Shown: piece by piece, positions 6,655 through 12,911 of the stretch
Layout of the letters: the number at the start of each line of letters is the position of its first letter
Position numbering within the stretch: position 1 is the stretch's first letter
Assembly (NCBI GenBank): GCA_002508425.1
Contig: DAKU01000009.1
Coordinates: 1 to 12,911, forward strand
Source of the DNA: Methanosarcinaceae archaeon UBA470
GTDB lineage: Archaea; Halobacteriota; Methanosarcinia; Methanosarcinales; Methanosarcinaceae
Length of the DNA stretch: 12,911 nucleotides
Reading direction: 5' to 3'
Made by a program: the position numbers and the translations under genes
The notes under the pieces: generated by a model
Databases searched by the model: none
The model's input: only the letters and a program-made list of their open reading frames with translations
Told to the model about the DNA's origin: nothing

Positions 6655-6670
6655 ATGTTTTTTAAAACAT
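6655..6670. repeat. 7-bp inverted repeat upstream of the acyltransferase gene
   Basis: ATGTTTT (6655-6661) and AAAACAT (6664-6670) are perfect reverse complements with a 2-base spacer, a compact operator-like palindrome about 70 bases upstream of the preferred start. A second, 7+3+7 palindrome CAATAAA/TTTATTG lies at 6758-6774. The surrounding DNA is very AT-rich, so chance is a real possibility. Otherwise 6630-6940 contains no gene that I can see. Confidence 0.3.
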
Positions 6671-6730
6671 TGCAAATACAATAATAGAACAGTTGATTAT
6701 CACCTTGTATACTTCAACCACGATAATTAT

Positions 6731-6740
6731 GGTATATAAT
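6731..6740 (-). promoter_or_regulatory. candidate TATA box for the acyltransferase gene
   Basis: ATTATATACC on the - strand is TATA-like and would start transcription near 6705-6712, giving a leader of about 120-130 bases. Several other AT-rich runs occur nearby, so the choice is tentative. Confidence 0.25.
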
Positions 6741-6930
6741 TATAACTATATGTCGAACAATAAAAAATTTATTGTTTATTTTTAAATTAACTCCTAAACT
6801 TTTGTGTACTATTAATTTCAAGTTGCATCAATAATGTGCAATATTTGTACTACTAATTGGGCGGCAAAATATAAATATATTATTATATTCAAAGTCCAAA
6901 AAATATAATTATTTCTAAATGGAAGAGTTA

Positions 6931-6966
6931 TCAAAAAAAGAAATCGAGCGAAGTTATTTTCGCTTG
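6931..6966 (-). terminator. intrinsic-type terminator of the large DNRLRE surface protein gene
   Basis: On the - strand CAAGCGAA (6966-6959) pairs with TTCGCTCG (6952-6945) around a 6-base loop, with one G-U pair, and is followed by ATTTCTTTTTTTG. It starts 14 bases after the stop at 6981-6983. Stem plus U-run is a strong archaeal or bacterial-style terminator. Confidence 0.75.
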
Positions 6967-6980
6967 CAATTGAAGTATCT

Positions 6981-9900
6981 TCAACTTGTCACAGTTAGCT
7001 TTGGCCTCATGGCAGTGTTTGAAGATTCAGCACTGTAGAATGCAATGTAATTTCCACTCTCGGTCTTTGCCTTGAGGAAGAAACCAGTGTTCTTGTACTT
7101 GCCACTTATATATTCTTGTACAAGCTGCGTGACATCAAACTCATAGTATTTATTGCCAGGCACTGTGCTTGCCGGGAATGTAAGAGATGCATACGGTGTA
7201 CTTCCCTGAGTAACCCCGTTCTTGTCATACCAGTTTCCTCCGGCTGTGCTCCAAGCAGTACCAGAAACACGGTTATTCCAGCTCACATATTTTGGATCCC
7301 ATACAACTGGTCTGTAGACTTCAACTACAGTATCAGAAGTACGGCTAGCACCTGTAGGATAATACCAATATAGTGAGAGAGTTGCCTTGGATATTGTATC
7401 AGTTGTCTTGTAACTGCTCAGGTCAAACAACATGAGCTCTCTTGCAGTGGCTGAACTCTTTCCAACATCAAGATAGGTAGAAGTGGAATACACTGTACTG
7501 GCAGAATCTGAACGTAGCCTGTTGTCATAGGTAGGAGTGTATGAAACCGGACTTCCTGTTGATGTAGAATTTGTTGTTGTGGTTGTTGTTCCACTAACAA
7601 CTACATTTACTGTATCAGTTGCTTTCTGACCACTGGTATCGGTGACAGTGAGAGTTACTATATATGTTCCTGCAGTTGTATATGTCTTTGTGGCCGCTAC
7701 ACCGGTAGCTTCAGAGGTGACACCATTTGAAGCATCAAAGTCCCATGAATAGGTAGTTATACCTTTATCATCCGTGGAAGCACCGCCATTGAAGCTCACG
7801 CTTGAACCCACTACAGCAGTTTTATCTGATCCTGCATTTGCAACTGGTGCAGCATCTACAGAAGTTGCTGCACTAACAACTACATTTACTGTATCGGTTG
7901 CTGTCTGGCCAGCTGTATCTGTGACAGTAAGCGTTACTATGTAAGTACCTGCAGTTGTGAATGTCTTTGTAGCTGTTTTATCTGTGGCTTCGGCTGTAAT
8001 GCCGTTTGATGCATCAAAGTCCCATGAATATGAGGCTATGCCTTTATCATCAGTGGAAGCACTTCCATCAAAGCTGACAGATGAGCCTGTTGTTGCAGTC
8101 TTGTCAGAGCCTGCATTGGCAACAGGGACAGCATCTGTGGTAGTTGAACCACCAGAGGAAGTTGAACCACCTGATGTAGAGGTTATAGTCAACTTTGGTC
8201 TCATGGCAGTGTTTGAAGATTCAGCACTGTAGAAGGCAATGTAATTACCGCTTTCAGTCCTTGCCTTGATGAAGAAACCAGTGTTAGTGTACTTGCCACT
8301 GATATACTCTTTCACAAGCTGTGTGACATCGAAATCATAGTATTTATTGCCGGGTAATGTGCTTGCCGGGAATGTAAGAGTTGCATACGGCGTACTACCT
8401 TGAGATACTCCGTTCTTATCATACCAGTTTCCTCCGGCTGTGCTCCAGGCAGTGCCAGAAGCACGGTTATTCCAGCTCACATATTTTGGATCCCATACAA
8501 CTGGTCTATAAACTTCAACTACAGTGTCAGAAGTACGTGTCGTACTTGCAGGGTAATACCAGTATAGTGAGAGAGTTGCCTTTGATATTGTATCAGTTGT
8601 CTTGCAATTGCTCAGATCGAACAACATCAGATCTCTGGCAGCAGCTGAGCTCTTTCCAATGTCAAGATACGTAGAAGTGGAATACACTGTACTCGTTGAA
8701 TCTGAACGCAACCTATTGTCATAGGTAGGACAGTATGAAACAGAACTACCCGTAGATGTAGTTGTATCTGGAGTTGTGTCCGTTGGTGTGGTTGTTGTTC
8801 CACTAACAATTACATTAACGGTGTCTTTAGCTGTCTGGCCTGCCGTGTCTGTGACACTGAGGGTCACAGTGTAAGTACCTGCAGAGGTGTATTTTTTGGT
8901 AGCTGTTACATCAGTAGCTTCAGAAGTGATGCCATTTGAAGCATCAAAGTCCCATGAGTAGGTAGCTATACCTTTATCATCCGTGGAAGAATTTCCATTG
9001 AATAGAACAGTTGAGCCAACAGGAACGGTTTTATCAGAACCAGCATTGGCAACGGGTTTAGCATCTATCTCATTCGAAACGGTTGAACTGCTCTTTGAAG
9101 CCTGAGCAGTGTTACCATACCTCCCAATATTGATCCTACCCCCATTTGGAGAAGGTTCATTGCTATAGGAAGATTCGGAATAACCTGCATCTATTAAGGG
9201 ACTAGATGTAGAGTCGGTTACCCATTTACCACTTGAATAATGACCTGCCTTACTCTTGAGATGGTAGTCGCGGGTGGTAGAAGATACAAATTGAGGATCA
9301 ACATATATGTCTCCACTATGCTCAATATTTGATCCAGTGTATGCATCATTTGTATTTTTATATATACAATTATTGTTTAGCACAAATTTGTGGTTCGCAG
9401 AGTTGTAGTTCCAGACACCTGTTGCCACGTTCTTGGCACAGTTCATGATGATGTTGTTATTTACATAGGTAGTGAACTTGGCACTCATTTTGTAAGAATT
9501 GGTATATTGGTAATACTTGATACCAGCATGACCACCGTTATCAATGACGTTGTTTTCTATCCTTGTGTTATCAAACTGTCCGATTGTGATCGCAGCATTG
9601 CTGTATCCGGTATTGGTACCGTACTGCCCAACATTGTACATTGTATTATGGTGTATGTACACATTCTTTCCACGTATTACGTTATCTGTATCTTCACCAT
9701 CTATCCAGATAGCTGCACCATTAAGGGTGTGGAATATGTTGTTGTAAATCTCAATATTTTCAGATTTGTACCCACTGCTCTTATCAATTTCTATACCTGG
9801 GCCTGTTGAAGTGCCTCCAGTACCAATTTCTGAATGGATCACGTTATTGTAGATCTTTGCATTGCCAGAACTTGACAATCTAAAAGCGCTGTTTGTTCTT

Positions 9901-10730
9901 GTAAATACGTCATTATTAGCTACAGTTACGCCATTCATTCCCAGAACATACAGGGCATCATGTCCAAGCTTATATACTGAATTGCCTGTAAATGTTATAT
10001 CTGCTGAGGAAGTGTATGAATAGGGCTTGTTCTTTACTTTTAATCCGTCTCCAGTTCCCCATTCCAGGCGCATGTCTGTTACTGTAACCCCTTTACAATT
10101 TTCAAAATACATCAGATTATAGTAACCTTTGCCACGAGATACTGATTGACTTTCACTATTTCCATCGATCTCGAATCCTTTGATGGTGATACCTTTTTGT
10201 GCACCGCTTTTGTTTCTTATTAGTGGTACGTCAACAGACCACCCTGCATTTGGTACCAATTTAATACAAGCACTTGAATCTCCGGTGAGGATAGTATTTG
10301 ATCCAATTTCAAGGGGTGCATCTATCCAGTATGTATTTGGTCCTCTTAGGTATACAGTGCCGCCGCCGAGGTTGTAGGTATCTGTTAAAGCATTATTGAT
10401 CTCAACGTGATCATTTGTTCCATCACAATTATAGTTTCCACTTCCATCCGTATCAACATATACTGTTGCTGCGGATGCTAAACCAGATCCGATAATTGAA
10501 AAACACAGGAAGCAGATTGAAAAAGCCAGGAACAAAAAGGAGATTTTTTTAATAAGAAATTTGTTTTTATTTTCAGCATTTAAGCCATTATAGTTTTTAG
10601 CAAAAGAAGTCTTTGAAGAAAAGGCGAAAAGACTACCGATAATTAATGTAATTAGTAATACATGGCGAGATTTGGCCCATCTGTGAGCGCTAAATCTTTC
10701 GCAAATTTTTATGCTTTTACTTTTAAACAT
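6981..10730 (-). CDS. large secreted surface protein: beta-helix, PKD, DNRLRE, PKD, PKD, DNRLRE
   Basis: A 1249-residue exported protein. Order: hydrophobic segments at about 23-38 and 63-88 (the second ending GSGLASAA, signal-peptide-like); right-handed parallel beta-helix of the NosD/disaggregatase type from about 90 to 545, with repeated xIxNNxI coils and a C-cap containing VDPQF and SPLIDAG; PKD 559-643; DNRLRE 663-851; PKD 869-953; PKD 962-1046; DNRLRE 1061-1249. Each DNRLRE domain contains the sequence DNRLR. Thr-rich linkers join domains and could be glycosylated. Such beta-helices bind or cleave polysaccharides, and the family includes Methanosarcina disaggregatase, which acts on the methanochondroitin matrix; enzymatic activity here is not shown. 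The start is ATG 10730, with AGGAG 7 bases upstream; an in-frame GTG at 10736 is too close to that site. There is no C-terminal membrane anchor or PGF/PEF-CTERM-like tail, so attachment would rely on the N-terminus or carbohydrate binding. The 11253-12911 gene is a paralog. Confidence 0.9.
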   Translation of the reverse strand: MFKSKSIKICERFSAHRWAKSRHVLLITLIIGSLFAFSSKTSFAKNYNGLNAENKNKFLIKKISFLFLAFSICFLCFSIIGSGLASAATVYVDTDGSGNYNCDGTNDHVEINNALTDTYNLGGGTVYLRGPNTYWIDAPLEIGSNTILTGDSSACIKLVPNAGWSVDVPLIRNKSGAQKGITIKGFEIDGNSESQSVSRGKGYYNLMYFENCKGVTVTDMRLEWGTGDGLKVKNKPYSYTSSADITFTGNSVYKLGHDALYVLGMNGVTVANNDVFTRTNSAFRLSSSGNAKIYNNVIHSEIGTGGTSTGPGIEIDKSSGYKSENIEIYNNIFHTLNGAAIWIDGEDTDNVIRGKNVYIHHNTMYNVGQYGTNTGYSNAAITIGQFDNTRIENNVIDNGGHAGIKYYQYTNSYKMSAKFTTYVNNNIIMNCAKNVATGVWNYNSANHKFVLNNNCIYKNTNDAYTGSNIEHSGDIYVDPQFVSSTTRDYHLKSKAGHYSSGKWVTDSTSSPLIDAGYSESSYSNEPSPNGGRINIGRYGNTAQASKSSSTVSNEIDAKPVANAGSDKTVPVGSTVLFNGNSSTDDKGIATYSWDFDASNGITSEATDVTATKKYTSAGTYTVTLSVTDTAGQTAKDTVNVIVSGTTTTPTDTTPDTTTSTGSSVSYCPTYDNRLRSDSTSTVYSTSTYLDIGKSSAAARDLMLFDLSNCKTTDTISKATLSLYWYYPASTTRTSDTVVEVYRPVVWDPKYVSWNNRASGTAWSTAGGNWYDKNGVSQGSTPYATLTFPASTLPGNKYYDFDVTQLVKEYISGKYTNTGFFIKARTESGNYIAFYSAESSNTAMRPKLTITSTSGGSTSSGGSTTTDAVPVANAGSDKTATTGSSVSFDGSASTDDKGIASYSWDFDASNGITAEATDKTATKTFTTAGTYIVTLTVTDTAGQTATDTVNVVVSAATSVDAAPVANAGSDKTAVVGSSVSFNGGASTDDKGITTYSWDFDASNGVTSEATGVAATKTYTTAGTYIVTLTVTDTSGQKATDTVNVVVSGTTTTTTNSTSTGSPVSYTPTYDNRLRSDSASTVYSTSTYLDVGKSSATARELMLFDLSSYKTTDTISKATLSLYWYYPTGASRTSDTVVEVYRPVVWDPKYVSWNNRVSGTAWSTAGGNWYDKNGVTQGSTPYASLTFPASTVPGNKYYEFDVTQLVQEYISGKYKNTGFFLKAKTESGNYIAFYSAESSNTAMRPKLTVTS
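6984..7550 (-). repeat. DNRLRE domain repeat, second copy
   Basis: This 567-base unit encodes the C-terminal DNRLRE domain and is a direct repeat of 8178-8744. The two 189-residue copies align without gaps and differ at 22 positions by my count (about 88% identical). Differences are mostly conservative. Confidence 0.9.
7593..8126 (-). repeat. tandem PKD domains 2 and 3
   Basis: Two PKD units, 7872-8126 and 7593-7847, each 255 bases, start with P-V-A-N-A-G and end with VNVVVS, separated by a 24-base linker. They are close copies of each other and of the PKD unit at 8802-9056. The usual PKD motif WDFGDG is replaced by WDFDASNG in all three. Confidence 0.85.
8178..8744 (-). repeat. DNRLRE domain repeat, first copy
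   Basis: First 567-base DNRLRE unit, directly repeated at 6984-7550. It has Cys in place of Thr and Tyr at two positions (YCPTYDN and LSNCKTT), possibly a disulfide specific to this copy; this is the clearest difference between the two. Confidence 0.9.
8802..9056 (-). repeat. PKD domain 1
   Basis: An 85-residue PKD unit running from PVANAG to VNVIVS, between the beta-helix and the first DNRLRE domain. Immunoglobulin-like PKD folds usually act as spacers or carbohydrate or protein contact modules on cell surfaces. Confidence 0.85.
9309..9977 (-). repeat. beta-helix segment duplicated at 12243-12911
   Basis: This 669-base segment aligns without gaps to 12243-12911 in the neighbouring gene. 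In the 210 residues from the conserved Met to SGD I count 19 differences (about 91% identity), and the 13 residues before it are identical. The match continues to the window edge, so the true repeat is longer. Confidence 0.92.
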
Positions 10731-10737
10731 ATTCACT

Positions 10738-10742
10738 CTCCT
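10738..10742 (-). promoter_or_regulatory. ribosome-binding site deciding the surface-protein start
   Basis: AGGAG on the - strand lies 7 bases before ATG 10730. The in-frame GTG at 10736 would leave only 1 base of spacing, so it is rejected as the start. Confidence 0.65.
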
Positions 10743-10860
10743 TTGTTGTTTTTAGACAATTTTAATTTAAATTGAGTTTAAAAGCAGATTCACTTTATGA
10801 TAGATAAGTATTCGCCGAAAATATGTAAGTTTAAAAATATTGTTTTTAATATTAATAGTA

Positions 10861-10883
10861 TTATATAGTTTTATGTTATATAG
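10861..10883 (-). promoter_or_regulatory. candidate tandem TATA boxes for the DNRLRE surface protein gene
   Basis: On the - strand CTATATAACA is followed, about 13 bases on, by ACTATATAAT. Either could place the transcription start roughly 105-120 bases before ATG 10730. Long leaders are common in Methanosarcinales. The region is AT-rich, so confidence is low. Confidence 0.3.
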
Positions 10884-11181
10884 ATCCACAACATATTTTT
10901 TAGTTTAGTGGCATATTGCCTCTTTTTATAGCAGCTCTGAAAAATAATTGATACAAAAGGATAGTGATTATTGTAAAAAATATAAATAAATAGCTATGTA
11001 TTTAATTTGATAAATATTTTATTCGTAATAGATCTTACTTAATTTGTTCCTAAATCATCTAATAGTGTCTATAAAAAATAATAGTGTATACTATACTACA
11101 AACAAAGTATGTAAAATCATGATGTGAGTAAGATTTTATAACATCACAATAATTCCGGTATGTTCTCTCCACTAAGGTCCT

Positions 11182-11235
11182 AAAAATGAATGAAACTTGG
11201 TGTCCCTTGATTTTAAAATGTTAGGACCCAAGTTT
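11182..11235 (-). terminator. terminator of the second surface-protein gene, with alternative pairing
   Basis: On the - strand AAACTTGGGTCC (11235-11224) pairs with GGACACCAAGTTT (11205-11193), a 12-bp stem with one bulged A and an 18-base loop, followed by CATTCATTTTTA. It begins 17 bases after the stop. GGTCCTAA at 11228-11221 could instead pair perfectly with TTAGGACC at 11183-11176, an arrangement that interleaves with the first stem. Confidence 0.65.
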
Positions 11236-11252
11236 TCCGCAACTTTCTGGAA

Positions 11253-12911
11253 TTACTTGACAACTACCCTTAATGTGTCTGTGGATTTTTGTCCTTTAGA
11301 GTCAATCACAGTTAGTGTCACTGTGTAAGTTCCAGCCTTCGTATACGTCTTAGTAGCTCTCATACCTGTAGCTTCAGTGGTTATACCATTGGATGCATCA
11401 AAGTCCCATCTGTAAGACACTATTTTATTGTCATCAGTAGACAAGCTGCCAGAGAAACTAACAGCTTTTCCTCTGGTGGCAGTCAGATCTTTGCCAGCAT
11501 TTGCGACTGGTGGCTTATCTCCGGAGCTTGTTGTGGCAGAACCTGATGCAGTTGTTGTAGTTGTACTTGTGCTTGTACTTGTTGTGGTTGCAGTACTTGT
11601 TTTGCTGCCAACAACTACCGTTAACGTGTCTGTGGATTTCTGTCCCTTTGAGTCGGTTACAGTTAGTGTTACAGTATAAGTCCCAGCCTTTGTAAACGTC
11701 TTTGTAGCTCTTTGGCCCGTGGCTTCGGTTTTTATACCATTCGATGCATCAAAGTCCCATCTGTAAGACGCTATTTTATTGCTGGCTGTGGAAGAACCAC
11801 CATCAAAGGATACTTTAGAATTCACAGCAGCTGTTTTATCTGCCCCGGCATTTGCAACTGGCAGATTATTTCCGGAACCTGATGTCGTTGTACTTGTTGT
11901 GGTTGTTGAAGTACCAACAACTACCTTTACTGTGTCTGTGGATTTTTGTCCACTTGTATCAGTAACAGTCAGTGTCACTGTGTAAGTCCCAGCCTTGGTA
12001 TATGTCTTCGTAGCAGTCTTACCTGTAGCTTCAGAAGTTATACCATTTGATGAATCAAAGTCCCATGAGTAAGATTTTATTCCATTGTCGTCAGTGGACG
12101 CACTACCATCAAAGGATACTTTAGCATTCACAGCAGCTGTTTTGTCGGCACCAGCATTTGCTTCCGGTGGATTATCTGCCTTGTTTGAAACAGCTGAAGA
12201 ACTATCACTACTGGATGAACTTGTGGATGAGGAATCAGAGGTATCTCCACTATGTTCAATATTTGAACCAGTGTATGGGCCCTTCGCATTGTTATTGATT
12301 TGATTATTTTTTAGTACAAATTTGTGGTTCGCAGAATTATAATTCCATACCCCAGTTGCTACATTCTTATTGCAGTTCTTAATAACATTGTTACTTACAT
12401 AGGTGGTGAACTTCGCACTCATCTTGTAAGAATTGGGATATTGGTAATACTTGATACCAGCATGGCCACCATTATCGATAACGTTGTTTTCTATCCTTGT
12501 ATTATCAAACTGTCCAATTGTGATTGCTGCATTGCTGTATCCAGTATTGCTACCATACTGGCCAACATTACGCATCGTATTATGATGTATATACACATTC
12601 TTTCCACGTATTACGTTATCTCTATCCTCACCATCTATCCAGATAGCTGCACCGTTAAGAGTGTGGAAAGTGTTCTTGTATATTTCAATATTTTCAGATT
12701 TGTACGGGCTACTCTTATCAATTTCTATACCAGGGCCTGTTGAAGTGCCACCAGTACCAATTTCCGAATGGATCACGTTATTATAGATCTTTGCATTGCC
12801 GGAACTTGACAACCTGAAAGCGCTGTTTGTTCTTGTAAATACATCATTATTAGCTACAGTAACTCCATTCATTCCCAGAACATACAGGGCATCATGTCCA
12901 AGCTTATATAC
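11253..12911 (-). CDS. secreted surface protein: beta-helix plus three PKD domains (5' end beyond window)
   Basis: Partial: the frame is open to the window edge and 552 residues are visible, so the signal peptide and first half of the beta-helix are missing. Visible residues 1-223 are right-handed beta-helix, about 91% identical to the neighbouring protein. A Ser-rich linker follows (about 224-247), then PKD domains at 248-333, 351-435 and 468-552, joined by Thr/Ser-rich linkers that may be glycosylated. The protein ends right at the last PKD strand (LRVVVK) with no membrane anchor. Unlike its neighbour it lacks DNRLRE domains and the beta-helix C-cap (VDPQF to SPLIDAG region): the sequence passes from EHSGD straight into the Ser linker. 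A role as an extracellular matrix or polysaccharide-interacting protein is inferred from the architecture; no catalytic residues can be assigned. Confidence 0.9.
   Translation of the reverse strand, partial: VYKLGHDALYVLGMNGVTVANNDVFTRTNSAFRLSSSGNAKIYNNVIHSEIGTGGTSTGPGIEIDKSSPYKSENIEIYKNTFHTLNGAAIWIDGEDRDNVIRGKNVYIHHNTMRNVGQYGSNTGYSNAAITIGQFDNTRIENNVIDNGGHAGIKYYQYPNSYKMSAKFTTYVSNNVIKNCNKNVATGVWNYNSANHKFVLKNNQINNNAKGPYTGSNIEHSGDTSDSSSTSSSSSDSSSAVSNKADNPPEANAGADKTAAVNAKVSFDGSASTDDNGIKSYSWDFDSSNGITSEATGKTATKTYTKAGTYTVTLTVTDTSGQKSTDTVKVVVGTSTTTTSTTTSGSGNNLPVANAGADKTAAVNSKVSFDGGSSTASNKIASYRWDFDASNGIKTEATGQRATKTFTKAGTYTVTLTVTDSKGQKSTDTLTVVVGSKTSTATTTSTSTSTTTTTASGSATTSSGDKPPVANAGKDLTATRGKAVSFSGSLSTDDNKIVSYRWDFDASNGITTEATGMRATKTYTKAGTYTVTLTVIDSKGQKSTDTLRVVVK
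11256..12170 (-). repeat. three PKD domains with Thr/Ser linkers
   Basis: PKD units lie at 11913-12170, 11607-11861 and 11256-11510, 85-86 residues each. All share WDFD-[AS]-SNGI, EATG and KAGTYTVTLTV. The linkers between them are 17 and 32 residues of mostly Thr, Ser and Gly. Confidence 0.88.
12243..12911 (-). repeat. beta-helix segment duplicated at 9309-9977
   Basis: Partner of the 669-base repeat in the neighbouring gene. Eight of the 19 residue differences fall in the last coil (about 12 residues) before the junction with the Ser linker, while the rest of the helix is nearly constant. Confidence 0.92.

Larger units (their letters stand above)
10731..11252. other. AT-rich intergenic region between the two surface-protein genes
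   Basis: No gene is supported here. On the - strand two TATA-like runs (around 10861-10868 and 10875-10883) could start transcription of the downstream surface protein, with a leader of roughly 100 bases. Near-direct repeats TAATAGTGT occur at about 11060 and 11080. The 11182-11235 end holds the terminator of the upstream gene. Confidence 0.5.

Noticed and set aside
7957..8232. Repeated Val/Thr/Pro-rich + strand open frames opposite the PKD regions
   Set aside because: Low-complexity shadows of PKD and linker codons on the - strand.
6981..9056. Regularly spaced repeats considered as a CRISPR array or satellite DNA
   Set aside because: Repeat units are in-frame protein domains of 255 and 567 bases, not short repeats with unique spacers.
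9390..9809. A pair of similar + strand open frames of 139 residues at 9390-9809 and 12324-12743
   Set aside because: They resemble each other only because they lie opposite the duplicated beta-helix coding segments; no start site or family support.
10731..10736. GTG at 10736 as the start of the large surface protein
   Set aside because: Only 1 base from the AGGAG site, whereas ATG 10730 has ideal 7-base spacing.
9309..12911. The 669-base duplication considered as a transposable element
   Set aside because: No transposase, terminal inverted repeats or target-site duplication; boundaries fall inside homologous coding domains.

Overview
The window looks like a chromosomal segment of a methanogenic archaeon of the Methanosarcinales (Methanosarcinaceae; genus not determinable by eye). 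The reasons are AT-rich intergenic DNA with archaeal TATA-like boxes, Shine-Dalgarno sites of the GGAGG/GGTGA type, and above all two large surface proteins built from a NosD/disaggregatase-type right-handed beta-helix, PKD domains and DNRLRE ('disaggregatase-related') domains, an architecture typical of this group. No tRNA, rRNA, CRISPR array or transposase was seen.

Left half (about 1-5930, + strand). After the possible 3' end of an unknown gene (1-63) comes a compact cluster of six genes: an acyl carrier protein (195-440), an AMP-forming acyl-ACP/acyl-CoA-type ligase (445-1923), a zinc-ribbon PP-loop ATPase resembling N-acetyl sugar amidotransferases (1904-2932), a divergent NAD-synthetase-like amidating enzyme (3025-3993), a FabG-like short-chain reductase (4006-4746), and a DUF362 protein with two [4Fe-4S] ferredoxin motifs (4794-5927). 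The first three are translationally coupled. A TATA-like box at 2976-2985 may restart transcription before the NAD-synthetase-like gene. ACPs are rare in archaea, so a carrier, its loading ligase, a ketoreductase, two ATP-pyrophosphatase amidotransferase candidates and an iron-sulfur protein together suggest a dedicated pathway that activates a carboxylate, tethers it to the ACP, reduces or modifies it, and probably passes it to a surface glycan or small molecule. The product cannot be read from sequence. This cluster is the best candidate here for an undescribed system.

Middle (5928-6980). A strong hairpin at 5936-5978 lies between the convergent cluster and a left-handed beta-helix acyltransferase gene on the - strand (6003-6584). 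This enzyme could O- or N-acylate sugars, and it sits beside the surface-protein genes.

Right half (6981-12911, - strand). Two tandem paralogous surface proteins follow. The downstream one (6981-10730) is complete: two hydrophobic N-terminal segments, beta-helix, PKD, DNRLRE, PKD, PKD, DNRLRE. The upstream one (11253-12911) runs off the window edge: beta-helix, Ser-rich linker, then three PKD domains with Thr/Ser linkers and no DNRLRE. Their shared beta-helix segment differs at 19 of the 210 residues from the conserved Met onward, pointing to recent duplication or gene conversion, but the helix C-cap is missing from the second protein. Each gene is followed within 20 bases by a hairpin plus U-run terminator. 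Together the window reads as a cell-envelope or extracellular-matrix locus next to an ACP-dependent biosynthetic cluster.
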